A stretch of 64,000 nt of DNA from Hippea maritima DSM 10411 (GTDB lineage Bacteria > Campylobacterota_A > Desulfurellia > Desulfurellales > Hippeaceae): assembly GCF_000194135.1 (NCBI RefSeq), contig NC_015318.1, forward strand, positions 572,501-636,500, read 5' to 3'. How positions within the stretch are numbered: the stretch's first letter is position 1; each line of letters starts with the position of its first letter. Both the position numbers and the translations under genes were made by a program. The notes below the pieces were generated by a model that did not search any database, was not told the DNA's origin, and saw nothing but the letters and a program-made list of their open reading frames with translations. Below are positions 9,826 through 18,077 of the stretch, one piece after another.

Positions 9826-10671
9826 ATGAACGCTGGTGGCATAGTCCTTACTCTATTAGCAGTTGTTGGAGCGTTTGTATATGAGGGTGGTAATCCTGCT
9901 GTTTTAATTCAGATTGGTGAGTATATAGTCTTGTTTGGTGCATTTTTCGGTATGTTGTTATCTAACGCTTCGCCAAGTGCCCTTAAGGGTGCTTTTGGGG
10001 TTATATTAGGTATTGCAAAACCAGACCCATACAACAAAAAGAACTATTTAGAGCTTTTGAAGATCGTTTATGACCTATCAACAAAGGTCAGAAAGGATGG
10101 TATCTTATCCTTGGAAGCTGTGGTTGATGATCCAGAGTCATCTCCTATTCTTCAGGATGCAGCCTTCTTTTTAAAAAACAAGGAAGCCAGAAGCTTGCTG
10201 ATCGATGCGCTGAGAAATATCGTTACGGGAATCGAGGTTGAAAAGCTTGAGGAGATGCTTGACACTAACATAGAGAGTATAGAAAAAGAAGCTATGGCGC
10301 CTGCAAAAATGGTTGGAACACTTGCTGAGTCTATGCCCGGTATGGGTATTGTTGCGGCAGTTATGGGTGTTATTTTAACAATGGGTGCTCTGGGCGGTTC
10401 CATTCTTGTGATTGGTGAGCACATTGCTGCTGCTCTTACCGGTACATTTTTAGGATTATTGATGTGCTATGGTATATTCGGCCCTATGGCTAAGTATGCT
10501 GAATTTAAAACTGAGGATATGGTTGCCTATCTGAACGCCTTAAAGACTGGAATAATATACATTGCAAAAGGCGATGCGCCAATTATTGCTATGGAGGCTG
10601 TTAGAGAAAGTATTCCGCCACTTGCAAGGCCCGAGTTTGATGAGGCTGAATCCTTTGTAAAGGGTAAATAG
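9826..10671 (+). CDS. motA: Flagellar motor stator protein MotA
   Basis: MotA forms the stator ring around MotB and conducts protons (or Na+) to turn the flagellum. The 281 residues include four hydrophobic segments: two near the N-terminus (about residues 5-20 and 30-55) and two in the C-terminal half (about 165-195 and 200-225). The conserved stretch AESMPGMGIVAAVMGVILTMG holds the essential prolines of the third segment. The cytoplasmic loop between segments 2 and 3 is long, as in the family. The ribosome-binding site is AGGAGG. motB follows after one base, and the upstream sigma-28 promoter ties expression to the late flagellar class. Confidence 0.95.
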   Translation: MNAGGIVLTLLAVVGAFVYEGGNPAVLIQIGEYIVLFGAFFGMLLSNASPSALKGAFGVILGIAKPDPYNKKNYLELLKIVYDLSTKVRKDGILSLEAVVDDPESSPILQDAAFFLKNKEARSLLIDALRNIVTGIEVEKLEEMLDTNIESIEKEAMAPAKMVGTLAESMPGMGIVAAVMGVILTMGALGGSILVIGEHIAAALTGTFLGLLMCYGIFGPMAKYAEFKTEDMVAYLNALKTGIIYIAKGDAPIIAMEAVRESIPPLARPEFDEAESFVKGK

Positions 10672-10672
10672 T

Positions 10673-11536
10673 ATGGCTGAAGAGAATCAAGAAGGTGGAA
10701 TAGTTAAAAAATGCAAAAAGTGCAAGTGTGAAGAAGGCGGAGGTAGTGCGTGGGAAGTTGCATACGGCGACTTTATGACCTCCATGATGGCATTTTTCTT
10801 GGTCATGTGGCTTATAGCTGCCACAAATGTTAAACAAAGAAAAGTACTTTCCACCTATTTTACCCAACCCGGAGCAACATCTTTAACAGAAGGCTCATCT
10901 ATGCTCCCATCCAAAGGGGTTTTTGATATAGGCTCAAGAAGTTTAACGGTATCACAGAGGATACCAGAGATGCCGTTACCGTCTGTTCAGCCACAGAAAA
11001 CATTAAAAGGGAGGGGATTGATTCCGAAGGTATTGAGAAAAAGTGGCGGTGGAATAGGGCAGAGTAAACAGACAATGAATTTATATAATATAATGAAAAA
11101 GATTCAGCAGGTTATAGCAAGCAAAAAGGAACTTTTACAGTATAGAAATCAAATAAAGATGGAAATAACAGAAGAGGGGTTGCGTATTGTAATATTTGAC
11201 AAAAATAAAAGGCCTATGTTCTATCCAGGTTCAGACAAACTCGAACCCTGGGCCAAAGAGGTGCTGGATATAGTAGCCAAACAGCTTGCCGATATTTCAA
11301 ATAAAATAACAATAGAAGGTCATACAGACGCCAATCCTTATGTTATAGGTGGTTTGAGTAATTGGGATCTTTCAACAATGAGGGCCAATGCAGCAAGAAG
11401 AGAGATTCAAACAAATGGTGTTTCTGTAAGCAGGTTTGATAGTATTGTAGGCTATGGTGATACCAGGCCTGTTCCGGGTACAGACCCGAAAGATCCCATA
11501 AATAGACGTATTGTCATTTTGGTTAAAAAGATCTAA
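10673..11536 (+). CDS. motB: Flagellar motor stator protein MotB
   Basis: MotB anchors the stator to peptidoglycan and carries the ion-binding Asp. One transmembrane helix (about residues 34-55) contains the Asp in YGDFMTSMMAFFLVMWL. The C-terminal OmpA-like peptidoglycan-binding domain (about 170-285) has ITIEGHTDANPYV and NRRIVILV. The length of 287 fits the family. Unusually, the short cytoplasmic N-terminus has a Cys-rich patch, CKKCKC, which could bind a metal. Starts one base after the motA stop. Confidence 0.95.
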   Translation: MAEENQEGGIVKKCKKCKCEEGGGSAWEVAYGDFMTSMMAFFLVMWLIAATNVKQRKVLSTYFTQPGATSLTEGSSMLPSKGVFDIGSRSLTVSQRIPEMPLPSVQPQKTLKGRGLIPKVLRKSGGGIGQSKQTMNLYNIMKKIQQVIASKKELLQYRNQIKMEITEEGLRIVIFDKNKRPMFYPGSDKLEPWAKEVLDIVAKQLADISNKITIEGHTDANPYVIGGLSNWDLSTMRANAARREIQTNGVSVSRFDSIVGYGDTRPVPGTDPKDPINRRIVILVKKI

Positions 11537-11606
11537 GGTAAACTATATTTATAATTTAACAATTTTTTAGAATACTTTTTATTACTTAGTTAAAATGGTA
11601 TAATTC

Positions 11607-11635
11607 TTGACAATATTATACTTTTCTTGTATAAA
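11607..11635 (+). promoter_or_regulatory. Sigma-70 promoter of acs
   Basis: TTGACA, 17 bases, TATAAA: a near-consensus promoter 39 bases before the acs ATG, with a GGGGGGAG ribosome-binding site between them. Confidence 0.75.
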
Positions 11636-11674
11636 ATAGAAAAAGTTTAATAAATTTTCCATAGGGGGGAGATT

Positions 11675-13702
11675 ATGGGTAAACAAAAAGGTGTTATCGA
11701 ATCTAAACTTAAAGAAAACAGGGTTTTTCATCCTTCAATTGATTTTGCTCAGAAAGCAAATATAGATTCTGATGAATATGAAAGATTGAAGAAGTGGGCC
11801 GAAAGCGACTGGGAAGGTTTTTGGAAATATTTTGCTATAAAAAAAATAGACTGGTTTAAAAGGTTTGATGATGTATTAGATGACTCCAATCCACCATTCT
11901 ATAAATTTTTTGTTGGCGGAAAACTCAATGTTTCTTATAACTGCTTGGATAGACATATAAAAAGCTGGAGAAAAAATAAGGCGGCAATTATTTGGGAAAG
12001 TGAAAATGGCGATACACGCATTATGACCTATCAAGAACTTTATATAGAGGTCAATAAATTTGCAAGCGTTCTGAAAACATTGGGTGTGAAAAAGGGCGAT
12101 AGGGTTTTGATATATATGCCTATGATACCTGAAGCTGCTGTTGCTATGCTTGCAAGTGTCCGTATTGGTGCTGTTCATAGTGTTGTTTTTGGTGGTTTTT
12201 CCGCAGAGGCTTTAAGGGACAGAATAGAAGATGCTAAACCCAAGATAATAATTACTGCAGATGGTGGATTTAGAAACGGTAAGGCTATTCCTTTAAAAAG
12301 TAAAGTTGATGATGCTATGTCTGGTGTTGAGCATAAGGTTGATTATGTTGTTGTTGTAAGGCATATAGACAGAGACATACATATGAAACCGTTGAGAGAT
12401 TTTTGGTATCAAGATCTTATGGGTGATCCCGATTATGCTCAAATTTACTGCCAGCCTGAAACTATGGACTCTGAAGATCCACTTTTCATTCTCTATACGT
12501 CGGGTTCCACTGGCAAACCCAAAGGCGTTGTTCATTCAACGGCGGGTTATCTGTTATGGACTATGCTTACAATGAAGTGGGTTTTTGATATAAAGGATGA
12601 GGATACATTCTGGTGTACTGCAGATATTGGTTGGATTACCGGTCATTCCTACGGTGTGTATGGACCCTTGGCTATGGGTTCTACAACAGTTATGTATGAG
12701 GGTGTTCCAACATATCCAACACCTGCAAAGTGGTGGGAGCTTGTTGAAAAGCATTCAATAAATATATTATACACAGCGCCTACGGCTATTAGAGCTTTGA
12801 TGAGGTTAGGCAATGAATGGGTTTTGAAACATGATTTATCGTCATTGAGACTCTTGGGTACCGTTGGTGAGCCTATAAATCCAGAGGCATGGATGTGGTA
12901 TTACCAGACAGTCGGAAACGAGAGATCTCCCATCGTGGATACATGGTGGCAAACAGAAACTGGAGGGCACATGATAACAACAGTTCCAGGGGCTCAGACT
13001 GCAAAACCCGGCTCAGCTGGAATGCCACTTCCGGGTATTTTTGCTGAAATCGTTGATACAGAGGGAAATCCTATAAATGATCCAAATAAGGGCGGCTTGC
13101 TTGTTATAACAAAACCATGGCCTTCTATGTTGCGGACTGTTTGGGGTGATGATAACAGATTTATTGAGACCTATTGGAAGAAATTTAAGAACAAAGGATA
13201 TTACTTTGCCGGTGATGGTGCAAGGAAAGATGAGGATGGCTACTTCTGGATTATGGGTAGGGTTGATGATGTCCTGAACGTTTCTGGGCATAGGATAGGA
13301 ACGATGGAAGTTGAGAGTGCTTTAGTCTCACATAGGTATGTGGCTGAGGCTGCTGTAGTTGGTAGGCCGGATGATATCACAGGTGAGGCTATTGTAGCAT
13401 TCGTTGTACTTAAAGAGGGTGTTGATAAGACGCATCACGATGAGCTTGTAAGAGAGCTAAGAGAGCATGTGCAAAAGGAAATAGGTCCTATAGCAAGACC
13501 TCAGGAGATAATATTTACAGACACCCTTCCAAAAACCCGTTCAGGAAAAATCATGAGAAGGCTGCTTAAGGATATAGCATCTGGTAAGAAGATAGAGCAG
13601 GATATATCTACACTTGAGGATGCTTCTGTGTTGGATAAACTTGCTGAACTCAGGGATAAAATGGAAGAGGAGATGAACAAAAACGGAAACTCTAAAAAAT
13701 AG
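11675..13702 (+). CDS. acs: Acetyl-CoA synthetase (AMP-forming)
   Basis: Acs activates acetate to acetyl-CoA via acetyl-AMP. The 675 residues match the family. It has the Acs-specific N-terminal extension (WEGFWKYFA), the P-loop [11 protein letters not shown] (near residue 275), WWQTETGG (acetate pocket and A5 motif), [20 protein letters not shown], and the C-terminal [11 protein letters not shown] whose Lys is the acetylation-regulated catalytic residue. It is transcribed alone, with a strong promoter and a hairpin just after the stop. With POR nearby, acetate could enter pyruvate and biosynthesis or be oxidised. Confidence 0.97.
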   Translation: MGKQKGVIESKLKENRVFHPSIDFAQKANIDSDEYERLKKWAESDWEGFWKYFAIKKIDWFKRFDDVLDDSNPPFYKFFVGGKLNVSYNCLDRHIKSWRKNKAAIIWESENGDTRIMTYQELYIEVNKFASVLKTLGVKKGDRVLIYMPMIPEAAVAMLASVRIGAVHSVVFGGFSAEALRDRIEDAKPKIIITADGGFRNGKAIPLKSKVDDAMSGVEHKVDYVVVVRHIDRDIHMKPLRDFWYQDLMGDPDYAQIYCQPETMDSEDPLFILYTSGSTGKPKGVVHSTAGYLLWTMLTMKWVFDIKDEDTFWCTADIGWITGHSYGVYGPLAMGSTTVMYEGVPTYPTPAKWWELVEKHSINILYTAPTAIRALMRLGNEWVLKHDLSSLRLLGTVGEPINPEAWMWYYQTVGNERSPIVDTWWQTETGGHMITTVPGAQTAKPGSAGMPLPGIFAEIVDTEGNPINDPNKGGLLVITKPWPSMLRTVWGDDNRFIETYWKKFKNKGYYFAGDGARKDEDGYFWIMGRVDDVLNVSGHRIGTMEVESALVSHRYVAEAAVVGRPDDITGEAIVAFVVLKEGVDKTHHDELVRELREHVQKEIGPIARPQEIIFTDTLPKTRSGKIMRRLLKDIASGKKIEQDISTLEDASVLDKLAELRDKMEEEMNKNGNSKK

Positions 13703-13717
13703 ATAGCTTGAACCTTT

Positions 13718-13746
13718 CCCTTCTGTGTAATTCATACACGGAAGGG
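13718..13746 (+). terminator. Terminator-like hairpin after acs
   Basis: A 12-bp stem (CCCTTCTGTGTA pairing with TACACGGAAGGG, one G-U) with a 5-base loop lies 15 bases after the acs stop. The following bases (CTTTCCTTG) are only partly T-rich, so termination efficiency is uncertain. Confidence 0.6.
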
Positions 13747-13752
13747 CTTTCC

Positions 13753-13780
13753 TTGACTTTATCTGATAAATGTAATAAAA
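13753..13780 (+). promoter_or_regulatory. Candidate promoter of the riboswitch-DUF364-ABC operon
   Basis: TTGACT, 16 bases, ATAAAA lies immediately upstream of the riboswitch aptamer, which would begin a few bases after the predicted transcription start. Confidence 0.4.
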
Positions 13781-13787
13781 GTTTGTG

Positions 13788-13885
13788 ATCTCCGAGCGGT
13801 TAAGCCTACGGGTTTATGCCTATGGTTTTTCCGCCGATAGGGTGTAGGCGGAAACGCTTGCGCCTCCCGTGTTTGGAAAGGAGGT
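13788..13885 (+). promoter_or_regulatory. Molybdenum/tungsten cofactor (Moco/Tuco) riboswitch
   Basis: Structured leader RNA before a molybdate/tungstate-like transporter operon. P1 pairs ATCTCC (13788-13793) with GGAGGT (13880-13885). Inside it, GCG/CGC and GCCTAC/GTAGGC form a long stem with a purine-rich internal loop (GTTAA opposite GGAAA), capped by CCTAT/ATAGG. The pieces CCGAG near the 5' side and GCCTCCCG near the 3' side look like the conserved Moco-motif segments as I remember them. The element joining the long stem to GCCTCCC is only a few bases, so the P3 stem is absent or tiny. That resembles the variant proposed to sense the tungsten cofactor. Downstream genes support the call. 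A covariance-model search was not possible. Confidence 0.75.
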
Positions 13886-13940
13886 AATTTAGCTATTTTA
13901 TTGAAGTTTTTCCAATTTTTATAAAATCAAAGGGGGATAT

Positions 13941-14699
13941 ATGGGTATTTTAGATGATGCTCTGCTTAAGTTTAGGGATATTGTGCAGAAAAACGGTCTT
14001 TTGGATAAAAGAATTCAGATAAAAATGAGGCCTTTAAAACCCTATGAGGCTATAGGTAAACCAACAAGGGACGATTATCCACTTCTGAAGGGCAAGGAGG
14101 TTTTAGTTGAGGCCACATTTTTAGAAGCCAAAGGGCAGGCATTTACCGATGAGCCCAGTGATTTTGAGGGTTTCATGTGTGATGTTCTAAAGCTGCCTTT
14201 AAAAACAAACAGAAATAGGGCTGTTGTTATTGCAAGTATAAACGCCGTTTTGCGTTATTTAAATATGACATGGGGAACTGTACATTGTAAAGATAGCGAA
14301 CCAGAGGGGTGTGCTAATGAGATGATGGAGCGATTTTTTAGACGTTGGGGCGAGAATGTGACATTGGGACTTGTGGGGCTACAGCCTGCTTTAGCCAGCT
14401 CAGCTATAAAAGTGTTTGGTAAAGGTAATGTAAAGATAGCCGATTTGGATGAGGATAATATAGGTAAAGATTTTGAGGGCGTTAAAATACTTGATGGTAA
14501 AATTTACTCAAATGAAATTGTTGCCAATAGTTTTTTGGCTTTGATTACAGGCTCGAGTGTTGTAAATGGAACGATAGATGAACTTTTAAATGTTTCAAGA
14601 ATGGATAATAAGAATAGGATAGTTATATTTTATGGAACTACTATAGCTGGAGTTGCATCTTTGATGAATTTAAACAGGTTATGCTTTAGGTCTCATTGA
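13941..14699 (+). CDS. DUF4213/DUF364 Rossmann-like protein (putative heavy-metal chelation)
   Basis: 252-residue cytoplasmic protein of the DUF364 family. The N-terminal part (about residues 1-90) is the DUF4213 enolase-N-like domain. The C-terminal Rossmann-like part follows, with the family signatures INAVLRYLNMTWGTVHCKD, GLVGLQPALASSAIKVFG, ADLDEDNIG and VNGTIDELL. The biochemical role is not established. The family was named for a suspected metal- or cofactor-chelating site. Here it is the first gene behind a Moco-type riboswitch and overlaps the ABC ATPase gene by four bases, so a role in molybdenum or tungsten handling is a reasonable inference. The ribosome-binding site is AAGGGGG. 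Confidence 0.8.
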   Translation: MGILDDALLKFRDIVQKNGLLDKRIQIKMRPLKPYEAIGKPTRDDYPLLKGKEVLVEATFLEAKGQAFTDEPSDFEGFMCDVLKLPLKTNRNRAVVIASINAVLRYLNMTWGTVHCKDSEPEGCANEMMERFFRRWGENVTLGLVGLQPALASSAIKVFGKGNVKIADLDEDNIGKDFEGVKILDGKIYSNEIVANSFLALITGSSVVNGTIDELLNVSRMDNKNRIVIFYGTTIAGVASLMNLNRLCFRSH

Positions 14700-15754
14700 T
14701 GATAAAGCTAAACTTTTTTAAAGCATTCGAGAAGCTAAATATAAAAGTTGAGTTGAATTTTGATGGCTTAAGGAATGTGATATTTGGACCATCGGGCTCG
14801 GGCAAATCATCTATTTTAAAGATGATAGCTGGCTTTTATAATCCTGATAATGGATTTATAAGGTTTAAAAATGAGTGTTTTTTCAATAGCTTAAAAGGAA
14901 TAAAAATAGCAACGCATAAAAGGAATGTAGGCTACCTGCCCCAAGAATGGACACTCTTTCCTCACCTTACTATCAAGGAGAACATACTATATCCGATCAA
15001 GGCAAGAAAAATGGAATTTGATAGGGCTCTTTTTGAATTCTTTGTTAACAAAGCGGAACTGAGCCAATACCTTGATGCGTTTCCAGAGGAAATTTCGGGA
15101 GGGCAAAAACAGAGAGTAGCCCTTATTAGAGCTTTAATGGCAAAACCTAAGCTGTTGCTTTTGGATGAGCCTTTTAGTGCCTTGGATAGATCTATTGCAG
15201 AAAAACTCAGGTATTTCCTTGTAAAAATGGTAGAGGAACTTGAGATACCTACAATTTTTGTTAGTCATAATCTTGAAGAGGCTTTCTCTTTTGCAGAAAA
15301 TATGGCAATTATAAAAAATGGATTGATTTTGGAGGCCTCAAAAAAAGATGAACTTTTTAGAAAACCTATTTATGTAGAAAGCGCAGAGTCGTTGGGTTTT
15401 AAGAATGTCTTTAAAATAGATGGGAAAACGGCTAATTCTGTTAATATAAAGGGTTTTTGGTTTGAGGTTGAGAAGATTGAGGGTGACTACTGCTGCATAA
15501 GACCAGAGGATATTTTAGTTCTAAGGGATAATGCGGATAATTCAGATAGAGAAAATGTACTGAAAGGTAAGATTTCATCCATTGAGTGTGTTGGCACTCA
15601 TACAGTTTTGGAATTTAATGCGGGGGGGTTGATTTTGTTTATAAATATACCCAACCATGCTGTTTATAAAATGGGGCTAAAGAAGGGAAAAAATATAACA
15701 ATATCGCTAAAAAGAAATAGCTTAACCACCTGCAAAACATTTAGAGGTTTTTAG
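14696..15754 (+). CDS. ABC transporter ATP-binding protein, molybdate/tungstate type (ModC-like)
   Basis: ATPase of an oxyanion importer, 352 residues. It has Walker A GPSGSGKSS (about residue 32), Q-loop YLPQEW, signature SGGQKQRVALIRAL, Walker B LLLDEPFSALD and the H-loop His in FVSHN. A C-terminal extension of about 120 residues resembles the TOBE/Mop regulatory domain of ModC (CIRPEDILVL, VGTHTVLEF, AVYKMGLKKG). It is coupled to the DUF364 gene upstream and abuts the permease gene downstream. The upstream riboswitch favours Mo or W over sulfate as substrate. Confidence 0.85.
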   Translation: MMIKLNFFKAFEKLNIKVELNFDGLRNVIFGPSGSGKSSILKMIAGFYNPDNGFIRFKNECFFNSLKGIKIATHKRNVGYLPQEWTLFPHLTIKENILYPIKARKMEFDRALFEFFVNKAELSQYLDAFPEEISGGQKQRVALIRALMAKPKLLLLDEPFSALDRSIAEKLRYFLVKMVEELEIPTIFVSHNLEEAFSFAENMAIIKNGLILEASKKDELFRKPIYVESAESLGFKNVFKIDGKTANSVNIKGFWFEVEKIEGDYCCIRPEDILVLRDNADNSDRENVLKGKISSIECVGTHTVLEFNAGGLILFINIPNHAVYKMGLKKGKNITISLKRNSLTTCKTFRGF

Positions 15755-16522
15755 ATGAAACTTACGAAGATAGCACTTTTACCTTTGAGTATTTTGCTTA
15801 TTTTTATGGGTATACTTCTGATTTATGGTTTTGAAGGGGTGTCCCCTGGTGATTTAGTAGGGTTGCTTGGGGATAAGGAATTTTTATCAGCGGTGGTTTT
15901 TGGACTTGAAACCTCTCTTTTTTCTGTTTTGCTTTCGGCCGTCTTTGGTATACCTGCTGGTTTTTATCTGGCAAGAAACAATAGCAGTTTTTCTCGTTTT
16001 GCCGATATTTTATTTGACATTCCACTTGTAATTCCGCCTTTAGTTGTAGGTGCTCTACTTTTAAATCTCTTTAATTGTCCGTTTGTAGAGAGGTTTTATT
16101 CCTTTGTTTTTACATTTTGGGGTGCTGCTATAGCCCAGTTTTTTATCTCTTTTCCGTTTACCGTTAAATCTTCAAAGACAGCATTCGAACTTATTTCTCC
16201 TGTTTATGAAAGAATAGCTATGACGCTTGGCGCCTCACCCATGAAATCATTTTTTGATACCACATTTAGGTTATCTTTTTATGGTATATTTTCAGGTCTT
16301 ATTCTGAGTTGGCTTAGAAGTTTAGGAGAGTTTGGTGCGACTCTTCTTGTTGGGGGTGGAATAGCCTATAAGACAGAGAATATTCCTATAAACATCTATT
16401 TGAAAATAACAGAGGGTAATTTTAGGAGCGGTTTTGCAGCAAGCTTATTGGTTGTAGTTTTAGCTATTGTATGTGTCTTTCTGGTAAAGATGGTGTTCTC
16501 TAAAAAGAGGATTGGGATATAA
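15755..16522 (+). CDS. ABC transporter permease, molybdate/tungstate type (ModB-like)
   Basis: Inner-membrane permease of 255 residues with about six hydrophobic segments. The EAA-loop region (AMTLGASPMKSFFDTTFRLS, about residues 155-174) docks onto the ATPase. The tail LSWLRSLGEFGATLLVGGGI is typical of ModB/CysT/TupB permeases. Its ATG directly follows the ATPase stop codon. No periplasmic binding protein gene is present before or after, so a binding protein encoded elsewhere would have to serve this pair. The end overlaps the convergent K+ channel gene by 23 bases. Confidence 0.85.
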   Translation: MKLTKIALLPLSILLIFMGILLIYGFEGVSPGDLVGLLGDKEFLSAVVFGLETSLFSVLLSAVFGIPAGFYLARNNSSFSRFADILFDIPLVIPPLVVGALLLNLFNCPFVERFYSFVFTFWGAAIAQFFISFPFTVKSSKTAFELISPVYERIAMTLGASPMKSFFDTTFRLSFYGIFSGLILSWLRSLGEFGATLLVGGGIAYKTENIPINIYLKITEGNFRSGFAASLLVVVLAIVCVFLVKMVFSKKRIGI

Positions 16523-18008
16523 TTTGCTCAAACTTCTCCATATCTTCTTTTGTTCCTACACAAATCAAAGTTGAACCTATCTCTATTATGTCATTAGCTT
16601 TTGGATTGAATTTCGTTGTTTTGTCCTTGCCTATCATAGCTATGATTATGAGATTGTATTTGCTTCTTATATCTGTTTCTTTTATTTTTTTACCTGCGTA
16701 TGGTGATTTTTTTGTTATGTAGAACTCACCCATTTCTATTGTTGTATCCGACTGCATAACAATTGAGACCAATTCTGCAGTTTTGGGCGATATAAGCATT
16801 CTGGAGATATCATAGCCACTCGATTGGTAGGGTGATATTGTTTTTGCCCCTAACTTAACGAATTTTTTTACTGAGTCCTCAGAATTGGCTCTTGCAACAG
16901 CCAGAATGTTTTTGTTTTCATCTTTGGCCGTTATCAGCGTGTAGATGTTATCTGCATCTGAATCCATAACTAAAGCTATGCCTTGTGCTTCTTTTACCCT
17001 TGCTTTTTTAAGTATTTCCTCATCGGTTGCACTACCTATAATAACCAAATATCCATTTTCTATAGCTTCCCTTGCCGATTCTGGGTTTTCCTCTATAATC
17101 ACGAATTTCTTTTTAAACCTTTCCATTTCTTTTGCCACTACCTTACCCACCCTGCCAAATCCGCAGATAATGAAGTGTTTAGACAGTTTTTCTATCTTTT
17201 TTTCCATAATCTCCTCCGTATTGAGTTTTAGTTTTAATATTCTATCGGTAAAAGCACTTGATACAATACCTGTTAGGAGCGCAATACCTGAAATACCCAT
17301 TACCATCAAGAACGATGCTACGCCGCGACCTATAGGTGTTATAGGTGTTATATCACCATAACCTACCGTTGTAAATGTAACAATACTCCACCATATAGCA
17401 TCGAAAATTGAACGTATGTTGGGATTTCTGTGTCCCTCCGCTATAAGCATTACAATAGATGAACCCATTATGATAAAGAAAAATATTACAAATACAATGG
17501 AAATTTCGAAGGCTTTTTCTTTTAATCCTTCTGTGAGCTCTTGGACACTTTTGCTAAAACTTGCTCCCTTGAGTATTCTTGCTATTAAAATAAGAATTCT
17601 GTAAGGATATGGTAGATAATCATAGGGTATTATAGCGAGTATATTTGCTATTGTGCCTGCAGATAGAAAGTAGGAAATTATACATGCTGCTTTGGAATTA
17701 CTTGCCTGTTTTTTCTGTATGAATAGAGGTATTTTTAATCGGACTTGAGGTTTTTTCTTTTGATTTGCCTTCTCGAATGCAAGGATTGTTTTTAGAATAA
17801 AATCAAACGTAAAAGCAAAAATTGTTATAATCTCTAAAATCTTGTAAATTTTTGGGGAGCCTATGTATATGGGAATAGCGTTGTCATATCCGACTATGGC
17901 AAGTAGTGAAATAGCAGTTGTAATTTGCATGGAAAATCTATATAACTTAGCCGATTTAGAGCTACCGTAGAAGGTTTTTTGGATGTCTATCTCTTTATTC
18001 TTTTTCAT
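16500..18008 (-). CDS. Potassium channel with TrkA-N and TrkA-C (RCK) domains
   Basis: Inner-membrane K+ channel of about 502 residues. Membrane part has several helices (first near residues 27-60) and the pore helix plus selectivity filter TTVGYGD (about residue 216). The cytoplasmic part has a Rossmann TrkA-N domain (HFIICGFGRVGKVVAKEM) and a TrkA-C domain near the C-terminus. RCK domains gate such channels by nucleotide or ion binding. I chose the ATG at 18008 over the GTG one codon upstream. A perfect TATAAT lies only 9 bases before it, so the message may be leaderless. It is divergent from the DUF89 gene. Confidence 0.9.
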   Translation of the reverse strand: MKKNKEIDIQKTFYGSSKSAKLYRFSMQITTAISLLAIVGYDNAIPIYIGSPKIYKILEIITIFAFTFDFILKTILAFEKANQKKKPQVRLKIPLFIQKKQASNSKAACIISYFLSAGTIANILAIIPYDYLPYPYRILILIARILKGASFSKSVQELTEGLKEKAFEISIVFVIFFFIIMGSSIVMLIAEGHRNPNIRSIFDAIWWSIVTFTTVGYGDITPITPIGRGVASFLMVMGISGIALLTGIVSSAFTDRILKLKLNTEEIMEKKIEKLSKHFIICGFGRVGKVVAKEMERFKKKFVIIEENPESAREAIENGYLVIIGSATDEEILKKARVKEAQGIALVMDSDADNIYTLITAKDENKNILAVARANSEDSVKKFVKLGAKTISPYQSSGYDISRMLISPKTAELVSIVMQSDTTIEMGEFYITKKSPYAGKKIKETDIRSKYNLIIIAMIGKDKTTKFNPKANDIIEIGSTLICVGTKEDMEKFEQIISQSSF

Positions 18009-18017
18009 CACCTATTA

Positions 18018-18023
18018 ATTATA
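18018..18023 (-). promoter_or_regulatory. -10 box of the K+ channel gene
   Basis: TATAAT on the minus strand ends 9 bases before the channel ATG. No good -35 match is visible at 16-18 bases; the region overlaps the divergent promoter's -35 box. Confidence 0.4.
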
Positions 18024-18040
18024 CACAAACCTATTTTTAA

Positions 18041-18068
18041 TTGAAAGTTTTAGCCAAAATAATATAAT
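18041..18068 (+). promoter_or_regulatory. Sigma-70 promoter of the DUF89-rnhB/queH operon, probably leaderless
   Basis: TTGAAA, 16 bases, TATAAT. The -10 box ends 9 bases before the ATG at 18078, so the 5' untranslated region would be about 0-4 bases. There is no ribosome-binding site. Confidence 0.6.
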
Positions 18069-18077
18069 CATCTTGCT

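Noticed and set aside
13718-13746. Possible second riboswitch hairpin after acs
   Set aside because: The stem follows the acs stop codon directly and precedes the promoter of the next operon, so a terminator is simpler.
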